Under the pieces are notes generated by a model that was given only the letters and a program-made list of their open reading frames with translations, was not told the origin of the DNA and searched no databases. Below are positions 46,301 through 57,654 of a stretch of 64,000 nt of DNA, one piece after another. The stretch's first letter is position 1. Every line of letters starts with the position of its first letter. This DNA is from Pyrenochaeta sp. MPI-SDFR-AT-0127 (lineage: Eukaryota > Ascomycota > Dothideomycetes > Pleosporales > Cucurbitariaceae): positions 682,001 through 746,000 of the forward strand of contig JAGTJM010000008.1 of NCBI GenBank assembly GCA_020747015.1, given 5' to 3'. A program made the translations under genes and the position numbers.

Positions 46301-47918
46301 AAGGCTTTCACAACGTGCCAAAACTCTACGGAGCAGAGGTTAGACAGGTTGATAAAGTGACTGATCTCCAGAGCGGCCTAAGAACAGCTGCAAAGGTGCG
46401 TCAAGATATTCGCTAGTCCATATCAATACTGACACAATGGTTTAGGAGTTTGGCTTTGGGCTTTACGATGGCATTACTGGCATTGTCACTGACCCCTACA
46501 AAGGTGCCAAGAAAGAAGGTGGAGTTGGTTTCGTGAAGGGCGTTGGCCGTGGCCTCATCAGTGTACCTTTCCGAGTTATGGGCGGGGCTTGGTCGGTTCC
46601 GGGCTATGCCATGAAAGGTCTATACCAGGAAATGGTTAAAAACAAAGGTCAAAGCGTACAGAACTACATCATTGCAGCACGAATTGCGCAAGGCTATGAC
46701 GAAGCATCAACCATTTCACAACATGAGCAAGACGAGATTGTAAGCAGATGGAAGTATATCAAGGTTGGCATCAAGAAGAAACGGAACCCAGGAGCTGAGC
46801 AGATGGATTCTTTGCACTCGCTTGTCGAAGAGAAGAAGAGGAGAAGACAAGAACGGTGGGAGAGAGTACACGCTCACTTCAAGAAACCCGGGTCCAACTC
46901 CAGCCTCCCACTAGCGTTGAGCCACTCAAGCAGCCTCTCGGATCTTCCTTTGACTCCCAGTCCAAGCCTTGAGAGTACTTCCACCGAGCCCGAAATACGT
47001 TCCACGATTCCTAGCTGGCGTCAACAGGAATCTGACCGAGCGAGGTCGTTGAGGCGACAACAACATGCAGCAACATTCCCTACCTTGTCACCCGCGCAAT
47101 CTCAGCAATCTCAAACCTCTTTAGAGGCCCAGCTTATCGCTGAAGAAGAAGCCGAGCAACGCGAACTTGAACGTGCAATCGCTGCCTCGGTCGCTGAGGG
47201 CTCTCGTGGCAACCCCGAGGAAGACCGACTCATTGCCTCCGCGATCCGCGCTTCCATCGCAGAACTCGAACGCACGCCAGTCAGCACCAATCAAGAAGAT
47301 GAGGAAGAGACTCTGAAGCGCGTCATGACTGCTAGCATCGAGGAAGCCGGCGGAAGTGGCATTTCTGAGGAAGAGCAAAAGGCCCTCGAGGAGACGTTAC
47401 GGAAAAGTTTACTGGAGACAAGTAAGAGAAGGCAGCATGGAAGTGACTCGGAATGGGATTCCGACGATGAAACTGAGGAAGATGAACAGCTCCAGCGCAT
47501 CCTCGCAGAGTCCAAGGAACTTGCGCATCTCCACGCAAATCATCCTCAAGATTATGCCAACACTGCTGCCGAGGCCCAGAAGGAAAGTAACGTGATTAAT
47601 GCAATGAGTCAAGCAATTGGAGGCAACCAGGACAATGACAGCGAGAAGGAGGACGCAGATCTAAAGAAGGCACTCGAAGCAAGTCAGCAAACAGGTGGCA
47701 ACGAGCATCATGACGACGAAGCAGAGTTGAAAAAGGTTCTCGAAGAAAGTAAGAAAGCAGAGGCTGAACGCATGGCAAACTTGGAAAAGCAAAAGACGGA
47801 GGAAGATATCGTGATGGAATACGTGCGCAAACAGAGCTTGCTCGAGGAGGAGCATAGACAACGAGTATTGCAGGGACGAGACACTGCTGGAGAGGGAAGT
47901 GGTGCTGTTGGGAAGTGA
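43338..47918 (+). CDS. Sterol-glucosyltransferase-like UDP-glycosyltransferase with UIM-like tail, 1444 aa
   Basis: Six exons: 43338-43597, 43653-44465, 44514-44750, 44800-45567, 45612-46395, 46446-47918 (introns 44-55 nt). Residues 1-180 are Pro/Glu-rich with two PPxYSELP-type motifs. The GT-B fold runs from about 190 (NVVIQVVGSRGDVQPFVALG) to 650. It includes YIGFGSIVVDDP and the nucleotide-sugar motif VVHHGGAGTTAAGIAAGRP near residue 553, then FFGDQPFWG. This is the sterol 3-beta-glucosyltransferase/Atg26 type, but the PH/GRAM domains of Atg26 are not seen. After a Ser/Thr-rich linker, a second conserved region (GFGLYDGITGIVTDPYKGA, SVPFRVMGGAWSVPGYAMKG) follows. From about 1187 on come seven acidic helices with the Ala-x3-Ser pattern of ubiquitin-interacting motifs. 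The likely acceptor is a sterol or other lipid; the ubiquitin link is inferred. Confidence 0.85.
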
Positions 47919-48690
47919 GGCTCACCCAATTCCTCTTGCAGTTCGGCATTCGGGTTTCAATACCTAGTTGGGTGTAAATTTGACATTCGGTTCCTGTGGA
48001 ATAAGCTTGATACCCTGACGAGCAGATGTATGATTTTCATAAGATTGTTTCATAATCGTCAATTTTATTCCCTCTACATACTTGTCATTCCATCGTCTTA
48101 GCGACTTCCTCATACATTGATACTTTCTGTTACGGCCTTGGGTCTATAGGTAGAGATATGATCTAAATTGACAGCAGATTTTCCTTCACATTATACTTAC
48201 TGTGCTTACTCTCTTCTGTCGTTCCCTGTGGCACTGGGGCAACCAACTGATAAGGCTGCTACCATTTTTCTCTCCACTTCTGGATACCCTCATTCTCCTC
48301 CGCGACTGGCAAATCGATTCCTGCGCACAATTCTATATGAAGCAGTGTAGCTGAAACAGTAACCGAGAGGCTGTTGCAACCTATGATTGCTAGGTGTTGG
48401 TCAGTACACCGAAAACATTGTGATGCATTGACAAGTACGTTGTGAACTAAAATGCGTTCATTGCGGGGAAGAGACGACGTCGGCAACAATTACACACGAT
48501 GGCACAAAACAGTTGCCTCCATAAGAAAGAACTTTTTTTGGATATTGAGACATCAAATACACACACATCATAGCATCACTGTTACATAGTAGACCTTATT
48601 TCTTTTCTTATCCTAGCATCTCGCCCCCATAGTCAAAATGAATCTATCAAGAGTGCTCCTAGAAACCAAACTGGATCGAAAGCTTCATGT
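47919..48690. other. Tail-to-tail intergenic region
   Basis: Convergent 3' flanks of the glycosyltransferase (+) and the VOC gene (-). AT-rich; nothing else seen. Confidence 0.45.
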
Positions 48691-49118
48691 CTAATGAGGC
48701 ATGTGGTCGACAGCCTCGATACTGTTTCTACTACATTCAGCAACGCAACGCTCAGTCACAGGGGACACACTCACCCGCACGGATCCAACACAAAAGCCCC
48801 GTAGTAGTTTGGATGATAAATCTCCCTCAGCCCAGGCTTTCCATTGCATGTTCCACCAGCCTTCAAAGCTTCCGCATGGAAAGCGTCCACCGTTCCACGG
48901 TCTTTTGCACGGAATGCAAAATGCACGGGCGTCCGATCCGACTCGTCCTTTTTATGGATCCAGAAGTCGAAATTGATGCCGTCGGCACTCATGCCTATCA
49001 GCTGTCCTGGCATGAAGTCCTTCCTCACGTAGCCTAGTGGTGCAAGAGCGGCATCATACCATACTATGACTTTATCGAACTTGGAGGCTGGGACGAACAG
49101 GCCAAAGTGGTCAAGCAT
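48691..49118 (-). CDS. Small single-domain VOC (glyoxalase/bleomycin-resistance-like) protein
   Basis: Two exons on the minus strand, 48775-49118 and 48691-48730, with a 44-nt intron; 127 aa. It begins MLDHFGLFVPASKFDKVIVWYD and contains PLGYVRKDF, DFWIHKKDE, PVHFAFRAKDRGTVDAFHAE and YHPNYYGAFVLDPCG. The second exon completes the typical ending R-N-S-I-E-A-V before a short tail. A single VOC module of this length usually works as a dimer; members include glyoxalases, fosfomycin-type thiol transferases and many uncharacterised proteins. The substrate cannot be told. The intron is supported by the recovered N-x-I-E-A-V motif. Confidence 0.8.
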
Positions 49119-50143
49119 TTTGGGATAGGATGATTTGGCTTATGAGTGGTACTGAAGGAAGTACTGAGATGTGCGTTGACGGCCTCGCCCTTTGGAGAGA
49201 GGAGGACTAACATGCCCTTATTGTAATTGGCAAGATTAGTTTGTTTGGTTTAGGCCTGCCACTAATTGCATTCTTCGTGCGGGGTTCGGTGCTCAACACA
49301 CAGACGGTACAAGGTCGCCGACGCGACTACGCGAAAACACATGACACCGTGACTAACGTTCAGCTTCTCATGGCACGTAAGGTTGCTTGAAGAAGTTGTT
49401 GATTGACCTCGCTAGCTTCAGTGACTGTTGCTAGGCGTAAAACGAAATCGATCACAAGATCCCTTGCCAATATTCACACTATCCTGGATCTTAGTGTCAC
49501 AGTATATCCAATGATGTAAAGTTCCAAAGCTGCCACATAAAAATTCCATGAAGTGCTTCAAACCTGAATTCCTTAGCCAGAACTTAGCTCCGATGACATG
49601 AGATATTTAGACGGGGTGCTACCCTTCCCTAGTCAATGCTCGAAGAGTTTCTCCAGTGGAAACTTGTCGCGCCAGGGTCCCTGTCCGCTGAATCAAGATG
49701 AGGACAAGTATGACTCGTCTTCTGTTCTCGTCGTCACTGTTACGGTTCTATCTTCTCTTCTTCTTCGTACACGTTCCTCAAATGAGCCCCACTTTTGTTG
49801 GCATGGCCGGAAACTCTAGAGCCGTATAAAAAAAGAAAATCATGTGCAAAGCATGTGGACGCACACGGTCAGCAATACAATAATACTTCTTTGCTTTTTG
49901 GAAGGTACTACAATAATCTTGGATCGATTCTCTTGCTCCAAGAGCCTGCATGGGGCCTAGCCAAGGTTCATTTATGCACACCCAAGTTTCCACTGGGCAG
50001 CTGATAGGCCTGTACTAGTCGCCGCCAGGTTTATGTTCGGTCAAAAGCAGCCCAAAGGTATAATAACCTTTATTAGCGACGATTTCAGACTGGGTTTCAT
50101 ACAGTCCAACAAGGACATACATGCACGGCTTCCATTTCACCCC
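49119..50143. other. Intergenic, no feature seen
   Basis: The left end is the VOC promoter; the right end is the 3' flank of the BTB gene. Short frames only. Confidence 0.45.
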
Positions 50144-50902
50144 TCACTTGCGCAACGCAACGCGCAGCTTTCCTCCCGGACCAGAGTGGTCGTGCCACTG
50201 ACAGCGATCAATCCGCGTCCATGCCTGTCGACTGATTGATTTGCAACTCTCTCCATTGCGCACAAGTATCGGTAGCACTTCAAGTAGAAATTCCGCAGGG
50301 CATAGCTCCGGCTTCATCTGTGTTTTAAACCCAATGTAACTCTTCGTCTTGGTGTTAAGATCCACGATGTATTTGCGCAAGTTGCATGAAGTTGGAGAGT
50401 GCTCGTAAATAAAGTTGGTCAAGTTGATGGCTGTCGTCCACTTTGCAAAGACACGCTCGTGTAACATATCAATTGCTGCGCTTGCAAGTGCCGGTATGCC
50501 TCGCATATCCGCAAATACCCAGATTTTCGGGAGTAGCCATGGCGAAAGGTAGAGCTCGTCTGCATCTGCATTCCCGGGCGAGCCTGGAGGATCTCGAAGC
50601 TTCCCAGTGGACACCCAACAATAGAAGGCATCAAACACTGTGATATCTTCGACTAGCTCTAAATCGCAGCCGAGAGCTTTCTTGAAACAACTGTTCGAGT
50701 CCAAAGCCGCTGCAAAATATGATGAGTGCCATCGCAGCAGCTCCCGCGGTACCTCGTACATCTCAGTCTTCTGGGGCGGGTTCGAGTCGTTTATCAGGAT
50801 TGTGACTAAATCGGTTGCATCATAGCACGTACTTGCTTCTATCAGTACTATTCAATATCGGTATGTAATGTTTAAACGATGCCTACCTAGGCGCTTGTAC
50901 AT
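50144..50902 (-). CDS. BTB/POZ-domain protein, 235 aa
   Basis: Two exons on the minus strand: a 16-nt first exon (50887-50902, MYKRL) and 50144-50835, with a 51-nt intron. The spliced start reads MYKRLASTCYDATDLVTILI, then EMYEVPRELLRWHSSYFAAALDS and FDAFYCWVSTGKL, the order of a fungal BTB fold (about residues 12-120). A helical C-terminal half follows, with WVFADMRGIPALASAAIDML (typical of the region after BTB in fungal proteins). Fungal BTB-only proteins are numerous and mostly uncharacterised; some may act as cullin-3 adaptors or dimerisation modules. The micro-exon is inferred from phase and splice sites; an alternative start at the internal Met (EMYEVP) would lose the first BTB strand. 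Confidence 0.7.
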
Positions 50903-53290
50903 GTTGGCTCTTGCAAATAGATAAGTCGATTTTGTTAGGGATTTTATACCTCGTCCTGGGTAATTGAGATGCAGGTACAACAGGCATAACGAATGTCATT
51001 TTCCAATTCTCTCCAAGCAGGAGATTCGAGAGTTAGTTTTGGCCGCAGAAGAGAAGGATGCGCAGGCTCTCCAAGAATGCAATTGGAAGCGTAATAAAGT
51101 TGCTCCTCGGTGTATTCACCACCCGTTCGGATATGAAGTGCTCTTTCCTCTATTATGATCTCTGAGCGCCTTGTTCGCGCGGAAATTTGTTTCGCTGCGC
51201 AAATTTCGAAGACGTGTTCTCGACAAGAGATAGACACAGCGGCAAGGAGGTTATTCCTACCGAATCCACAGCAGCGCGGGTGAATTTTTTTTTCAAACAG
51301 AGTGATCAGGTTTCAAGATACTTCTCTTGCATGCCAGCTAGGTTTAAAATGCCGGACTCGGCAAATTCGGATGTCACTGCTCTGTAGTCAACGTCGCTGG
51401 CACAGGAGACCAAACACTCTAGACGAGAGCGACTTCTGTTTTGTACTCTTGATTCATGACTTACACGTCCTAATAAATTACCATCAATGTGTAGAGGATT
51501 TTCCACTTCATAAAGATATCAGTCTTCTCGTTATTCTGACAGTGTGCCACTGCCTTATGTGCGGCTGGAAACAGGAGTATGCCATTAGACAGAACTCAAT
51601 AAAACAGAGAAAGAGTTGAAGTGACGTAAACGAGCACTGAGTTTCCATGCCCGCTATCAGGGTACATCGTGGGTCTTGGAACTATACTAGCGGCATTGAG
51701 AGCAGGTCACTGACCTTTCAGTGCCAATCTTCGGTCGAATCATAAGAGTTACCAAAAGAATTTGTGGCCACAGAAGGACTTCATTGCCTTGAACATATCT
51801 TTATTTTGATAGTCTAGATTGTATTCGGGCTGGTCGAACTCCCAATAAGCTTGAGGAAAACATAGCGAGCTTTTCCCACGGATTATGATTAAGATTAAGA
51901 TTGTGAAGGGAATTTGATTGTACCTGCCATGTGACCAGATGCATAATAATGTTGGGACACATAACCTGCACCGTCAAGCACAGGTATTGGCCACCTGTAT
52001 AAGATTACACCAATTCTGACGCAAATCGCAGGCTCCTATTTTTTCCTTCTTAATCACACCGAAAGCACATTATCGCACATAATGGTTGCCAGTTCAAGCG
52101 CCCAAATCCACCCTTTGCGACCACAAGACAACACAGAGCATCCAGATCCACACCTTGTTGATTCTCTTCTTATCTCTACTTCTCCACTTTGATCATGTAA
52201 CATACACCGCACTCCCAGGCATACACCAGTTACACCCTGCCGGCATAATCCTTGCAACACTATCGCAGTACGGGAGTGGAGCCGCAATACCAGCTTTGTG
52301 TATCATGCGCGCACTGTACTACCTCCTGACCTCCATTGTATAACCGAAGAAACCAGAATACCTGCAGTAAGATCTGTAATGAGGTTTATTTGTGCCAATC
52401 ACGCAGAGCTTCAAATGCAGAAGGCACCCAGTTGGGACTGTGCTGAGTACAGTGGGGGTATGGACACATGTCCTGGGTATTTCTGCGTGATTAGTTGATT
52501 CGGGTGACGGTGGGGGCTGTGGAGAGCGGAGATGAACGTGCAACGGGTGTGCAAGTATACCAGGGATACACTGCCCCAGTGCGGTAACACTGGCCCGAAG
52601 AGGAGGCGATAATGAGGACCTTCTTTTGATTGGCGAAAGGCTTAGGCGGTCTCCTTATGCCTTTTTGCGTCCCGCGAACAGGACTGGTGCTGAAAATCGT
52701 GCTTTCAGCTTTTTGCTTCTACATCTTCCATTGATTCTATGATACCAGATGTTATGTGTAATAGGTTTTACATGTCCCCTCATATCCCCTCATATTTCTA
52801 ATCAAGTCAAACGCCATAACAATGCTCAGTCCATACCACCAAAGAGAAGAACCGATGAAGTCAAGAGTGCAGACCTGGTTTTACGCGTAGAGTAACTCAG
52901 AGGCGCCGCCAAAGACAACATGGAGATTTCGTGACTACATTAAGCTGATTCAGAATTGCGGAAACAGTGTGAATCAGTTAGCTCTCAGGACCACGTCGAT
53001 ACTTCATGACTCGGGTATGCTCAAGAGGAAAAGTAAACATTGCGCCATGCCTTTCAATAATCAGCCCACTTCGTCGGGAAAGAGTTCGGAAGGTACATAG
53101 AGGAATGTGCGGTAGAACCGAAAACGCCAGCATGCAAAGAGGCCGATAGCAGATACTAAGGAACGCAATGAAACAATATATGTGATGAGAAGCTACTGTT
53201 AAAACTCGATATCGAAAGTGCGATGAAGAAGGAATGTTGAGCCTCGAGCGAATCTCAATGCAGCTTGTTGATAGCGGAAGCACGTAGCGG
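50903..53290. other. 2.4-kb intergenic region
   Basis: It lies between two minus-strand genes. The left end should contain the BTB promoter and the right end the Zn(II)2Cys6 3' flank. Frames around 50944-51619 and 52054-52543 are short, overlap on opposite strands and show no domain. Confidence 0.45.
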
Positions 53291-54903
53291 CTATGAGTGC
53301 ATGGCCGGCGTGTAGTGATGATCCCTCACAAGGGTACGGTCATTCGATAAATCCTTGCCAAGTGAGAGGCGCTTTGAGGAATAGTTGGAGTCGAAGTTGT
53401 ACAAATTTGTCTCAGAGTCCTGGCGTGCCATCTGTGTACTCGACGGCGCTGGTGTGCGGCGCTCGCGAAAGTGAGAGTATGGGGTTGCAGGTGCTGGAGT
53501 ACTGATTGCTTCAACAAATGTCGAAGTATTAAAATTGAGATGAATCTGCTCTGCGGTACTTCTGTGTTTAACATCGTCGGGCATTAATGTTGTAGTTGGA
53601 ATGTAGGCTATTGCGGATTCTGTAATGTTGTGTAGCTGAGCTGTGATATTGAGATGGCCGTCCGCTATTGTCGCGTCAGATGTATGAATTTGATTGTCTC
53701 CATCGGCACTCCAAGGTAAGGTGCTTTTGGCGGAAGAGGTCCTGGTGCCTGCAGGGGCACCGGCTCGCGCAGAGCGCAACCTTTGGTCTTGCAACCGATC
53801 TACCACGTTGCGTGAGGTCTGAGCTGAACTAGGTTGTGGTATCGGTAGCTGTCGCTGTGGTATTGTTGGCTCTGATGCATGAAACTCTTGTGGGCATGGC
53901 CTCTCAGGTAGATTCAACTGCAGAGATGGTCCATTCAGGGACGAAAGTACTTCATTCGTTGCAGTAGAATGAATTGGTTGGCTATATGGTAGATCATGAG
54001 TAGGATACGAAGAATCTTGATCAAAGAATGTGTTTATTCCATAGTGTGGAGACTTTGCTGGTTGTCGGGTCCACCGATTTGAGGACTCACTAACAGTGGT
54101 GTTTGTCATGGGCAGTGGATTGGGTCGGTACATGTTTGAGTGGTCCAGGACATACGTGTCAACTGGTGATGTATCTTCTGGATAGGGAACTGTCCAGCTT
54201 GAATGATACATGGACTTTGTATCAAGCGGTGGATATGGCTGACTCGGCATTGGACGAGGATATAAGGAATTACTGGCAGAGTAGATAGGCACCATTCGGT
54301 TAAGATTAGCCATATTGGTCAGGCTCTGTGCCGTATTAAGGCTATCGATCACTTTGTGCACATTATCAGATCCCACCTGTGGGTGTCAGCTATTCCTTGG
54401 ACTAACGAGCATCTTACTCACTCGATGAAACTGACAGCGCGCTGGATCGAGGCTAGCCTGCCTGCAGTTCGTACACCCAGTACCATTTCCAGGGTCACCG
54501 CTGCAACGAATCTTCCTCTTACGACAACGGGCACACTACGACTCTCATTATTATAATGTTATCTGGAAGGAGTTGACAAACAGCCATGACGCAGTGCCGC
54601 AGTTTGATGTGATAGTTCGACACCGTGTCGAAGCTACTCAATGTAAGACGGAGGAGAATTGTAACTCACCGCTACTGCTATACGACGTCTTGCCGACCCG
54701 GTCTCCAAAGAATGCTCATCACGCCCCGTGCTAAATTGACCATGAATACCGCCAATATAACCACCAGCAAAGTAATTTCGAGGCTTGGTTCTGGCATTCT
54801 GAGAAAGTGTGCGGGGCTCGTTATAGCCATCGTAATAATACTCCGGATACGAAAGAGAGTTGGATATACACCGGCGTGCATTGTTGTACTCCATAGCAGA
54901 CAT
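53291..54903 (-). CDS. Zn(II)2Cys6 transcription factor, 477 aa
   Basis: Three exons on the minus strand: 54670-54903, 54422-54535, 53291-54376 (introns 134 and 45 nt, both phase 0). The first exon (78 aa) ends SARRRIAVA. The second, exactly 38 codons, encodes the whole finger: CARCRKRKIRCSG, then CTNC and a final Cys before QFHR. Spacing is C-x2-C-x6-C-x9-C-x2-C-x9-C, within the fungal binuclear cluster pattern except for a slightly long last loop. The third exon is a 361-aa Ser/Pro/Thr/Tyr-rich, probably disordered region without the usual fungal-specific TF middle-homology domain. A DNA-binding regulator in the nucleus is likely; targets are unknown and no biosynthetic cluster is adjacent. 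Confidence 0.85.
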
Positions 54904-57654
54904 GATTGTAGTCTGCACCAATCTTAGCTACCGTGGTAATTCTGGAACGGAACCTCATTAGCATACCAACGGCAGGGCTTGACCGAAAATTTTCATCGGA
55001 CGATAGTAACAATCTTGAAAGATAACGAAATTCTTCTTACACAGTCTTTTGCGCCACGATTTGTGCGAAAAAATTCGCTCGGTGTAGATTCGTCCAGTAC
55101 AGGTCTGCAAGAAGAGAAATTGGCCAGAAATCAGCTCAACCGAGCAACGGTTTGGTGGGCTATGGTGAATACACTGAAACAGGACAATCCACATCAACTT
55201 ATGGGCTCGATTCCAAGGTCTCTCCTCTCTTGGTTAGCGGGTTGATGGTCATTGACGTGGCAGCGGCGCTACGAATCCTTTTAAGTAAAATCAGAAATGT
55301 CGGATCATTTATAGGATTGTCTTGTATAAGAGATTATTTGCATAAATAACTTTTGTGAAAAGGCTTCTGCAATAGTTTCACTGCAGTCTGCATGCAGGTC
55401 ACCGCCCCATTGACCAGGATTTGGGGGTACATACCTCAAAAGAATCAATGGTCAAACGCAGCCCAGAGCGAGATAGGTGAGACATTGTACGCTGAGGTCG
55501 TGCTCTGATCTCTCTCAATAAGCGCCACAGCTGCTCGAGGAAAATGTTCTGAAGAATGATGACAGAGTACTTGCTTGGAAGCTTTAATAAGAGTGAGGCT
55601 TTAATGCATGACTAAACGCGTGCAAGCAATTGAAAATCAAACAAAGATCACGTCATGAGCCTATGATATTATGGAGCCAATCAATACAACCAGTCATCAG
55701 CTGTTTTCAAGATGCAGCGTAAGACCACGGACCCGCTAGAAATAGCAATTCGTCGAAGGCGTGATTCGCAGTACCCTTTCCAGTATTTTTACGAACACTC
55801 TGTTTTGAATGTGGGACCATTCGGTCTTTCGAACCCCATTTAAGCTCTGCCTCTAGCTTTGCAACTGGAGAGTACGTTGGTTTTCTCAAAGTACGCAATG
55901 AATGACAACAGAGTCCAGCTCTGATTGGGGCCCAAGCAGCTAAAGATTTGTTTGACTTCATGGAGAAGTTTGATACCGGGCCAAACGACCGTAAAGAGCG
56001 GACTACAGGCAAGCATCAAACGTGATACAAATCAACCAGCCACGACAAATGTCTGGGAGTGACCTGGTGATGATGTTCAAGAAGCAAGCAGTGCGTAATA
56101 GCCCTATTCGACTAAGATCATCATCCAACCACTGCAATGGTCGCAAAATGTGCGCGTGTAGGATGGGACTTGGGTGATCAAGAGCTCCAAGTGGGACCCC
56201 AGCCCCTGTTTGTGAGCATGGAAAAGCACAGTGCCGCTGTTGCCATCTTCCCCCTGTCTATCAGTGGGCGAGGTACAGTGCTTGTAAGAACACCTGGAAT
56301 GTTTTCCGACGGACTCTAGACTAACTCTGGATTGGCTCTCTTAGGTGCTGGTCACGGCTTGCTGGTACGTATAACCAAGGGGTGACACCCCCGGTAAAGA
56401 TTGACAGTTCCGAGAGGAGGGTCTCACAGCCGATGGCGATCGGCCCAAATTGGAGAGAAGCAAACAGAGGTGCATAGTCCATCACCTCAAGGCTACCGTA
56501 TGTACGTAGCAAAACGTGAATCTAGGTAGAGGGCTTCTGTGCAATCGAGGATTCATTTGAGCCACGGCCAAGAGGTAGCAAACTCTTCGTGTCCGCCAAT
56601 CTGTCCAGTGATATGTCCTGGTGTGCAATTCCAACCATTTGCCTGCATGCTATTGTTTTGTACACACCTCTAGAAGCCCTGAGATCCTTTCCTGTCCGTG
56701 GTTGTGGCCAGCAAAGACCACTTGAGTTCGTGCAGTGATGACATAAGCTTTACAGGGTTGGATGACAGTCCGAATGAAAGACCCCTAAATACATAACAAA
56801 AATAGGTGATCATTCGGATGAGGTACAGTATATTTGTGTGCCAAACAAGATGAAAGGCAATAAGCGCGACAATCACCGAGTGATAGTATCACCTAGATTG
56901 TTCGCTGTTGATGTTGTGACTCGTTCGGATGCGCCATCCATCAATCATGCTCAGAGCAAGCAATTTCTATGATCACCAGCCAGATCAGAGTCATAGCAAA
57001 AGGGTGTACAGCAGCAAATCTATCAGTCTTCGCCAGACAAGAAGTCAAAGCGACACGTAGAGAGATTCGAGTCCAGTTGTCCACAAAGGAGAGGGCTGCT
57101 AGGAACGGCCAGCGACAGCCTATCAGTAACAGATTGCCGAGCACCGGGAGACGGGTCGGGCCAGGGATTTCGGAACGATGGTGACATTCGCAGCCGATAA
57201 ACGCCATGGCTCATCATACATGCAACACGGATAGGGGCGTGCAGCAATCAGACAGCAGTGCTCTGTTCAAAGAAGATCCCCGCTCTTTCAGGCGAATTCT
57301 CGTTGTTGGGGCATGGGCGCACGGTCAGCCATGGCAGAGCATTGTTTACGATTCGCGTGCTAAACGCCTATGCCTAGAAGGAAATGTGACGGCGCGCGGT
57401 GAGGACGACAAGAGCAACCCTAAGCAATGACATATCGAAGTGAACTCATACATTGTTGCCGGTTGGCCTGAAGCATGCTGCTTGCACGTTGCCCAAAGAG
57501 TATTGAACGCGCGACGACGTGCCCTGGCCTTGGAACGCGTTACGTCATGTGTGACTAAGCCAAAGGGCCGTCCGCGCGAGACATTGAAAGCTGCCGCGCT
57601 CCGAAATACTTCTATGCGACAAACACGCGCACTCGGCACAACATTGCCCGCATC
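54904..57654. promoter_or_regulatory. 2.75-kb divergent intergenic region
   Basis: It separates the Zn(II)2Cys6 gene (-) from the PPIL4-like gene (+). Frames such as 55707-56012 (-) and 56941-57250 (both strands) lack domains and overlap. Long upstream regions are common for fungal regulators. Confidence 0.4.

Noticed and set aside
55707..56012. 101-codon minus-strand frame
   Set aside because: No recognisable feature, no splice partners and overlapping short frames; could be a species-specific gene but cannot be supported.
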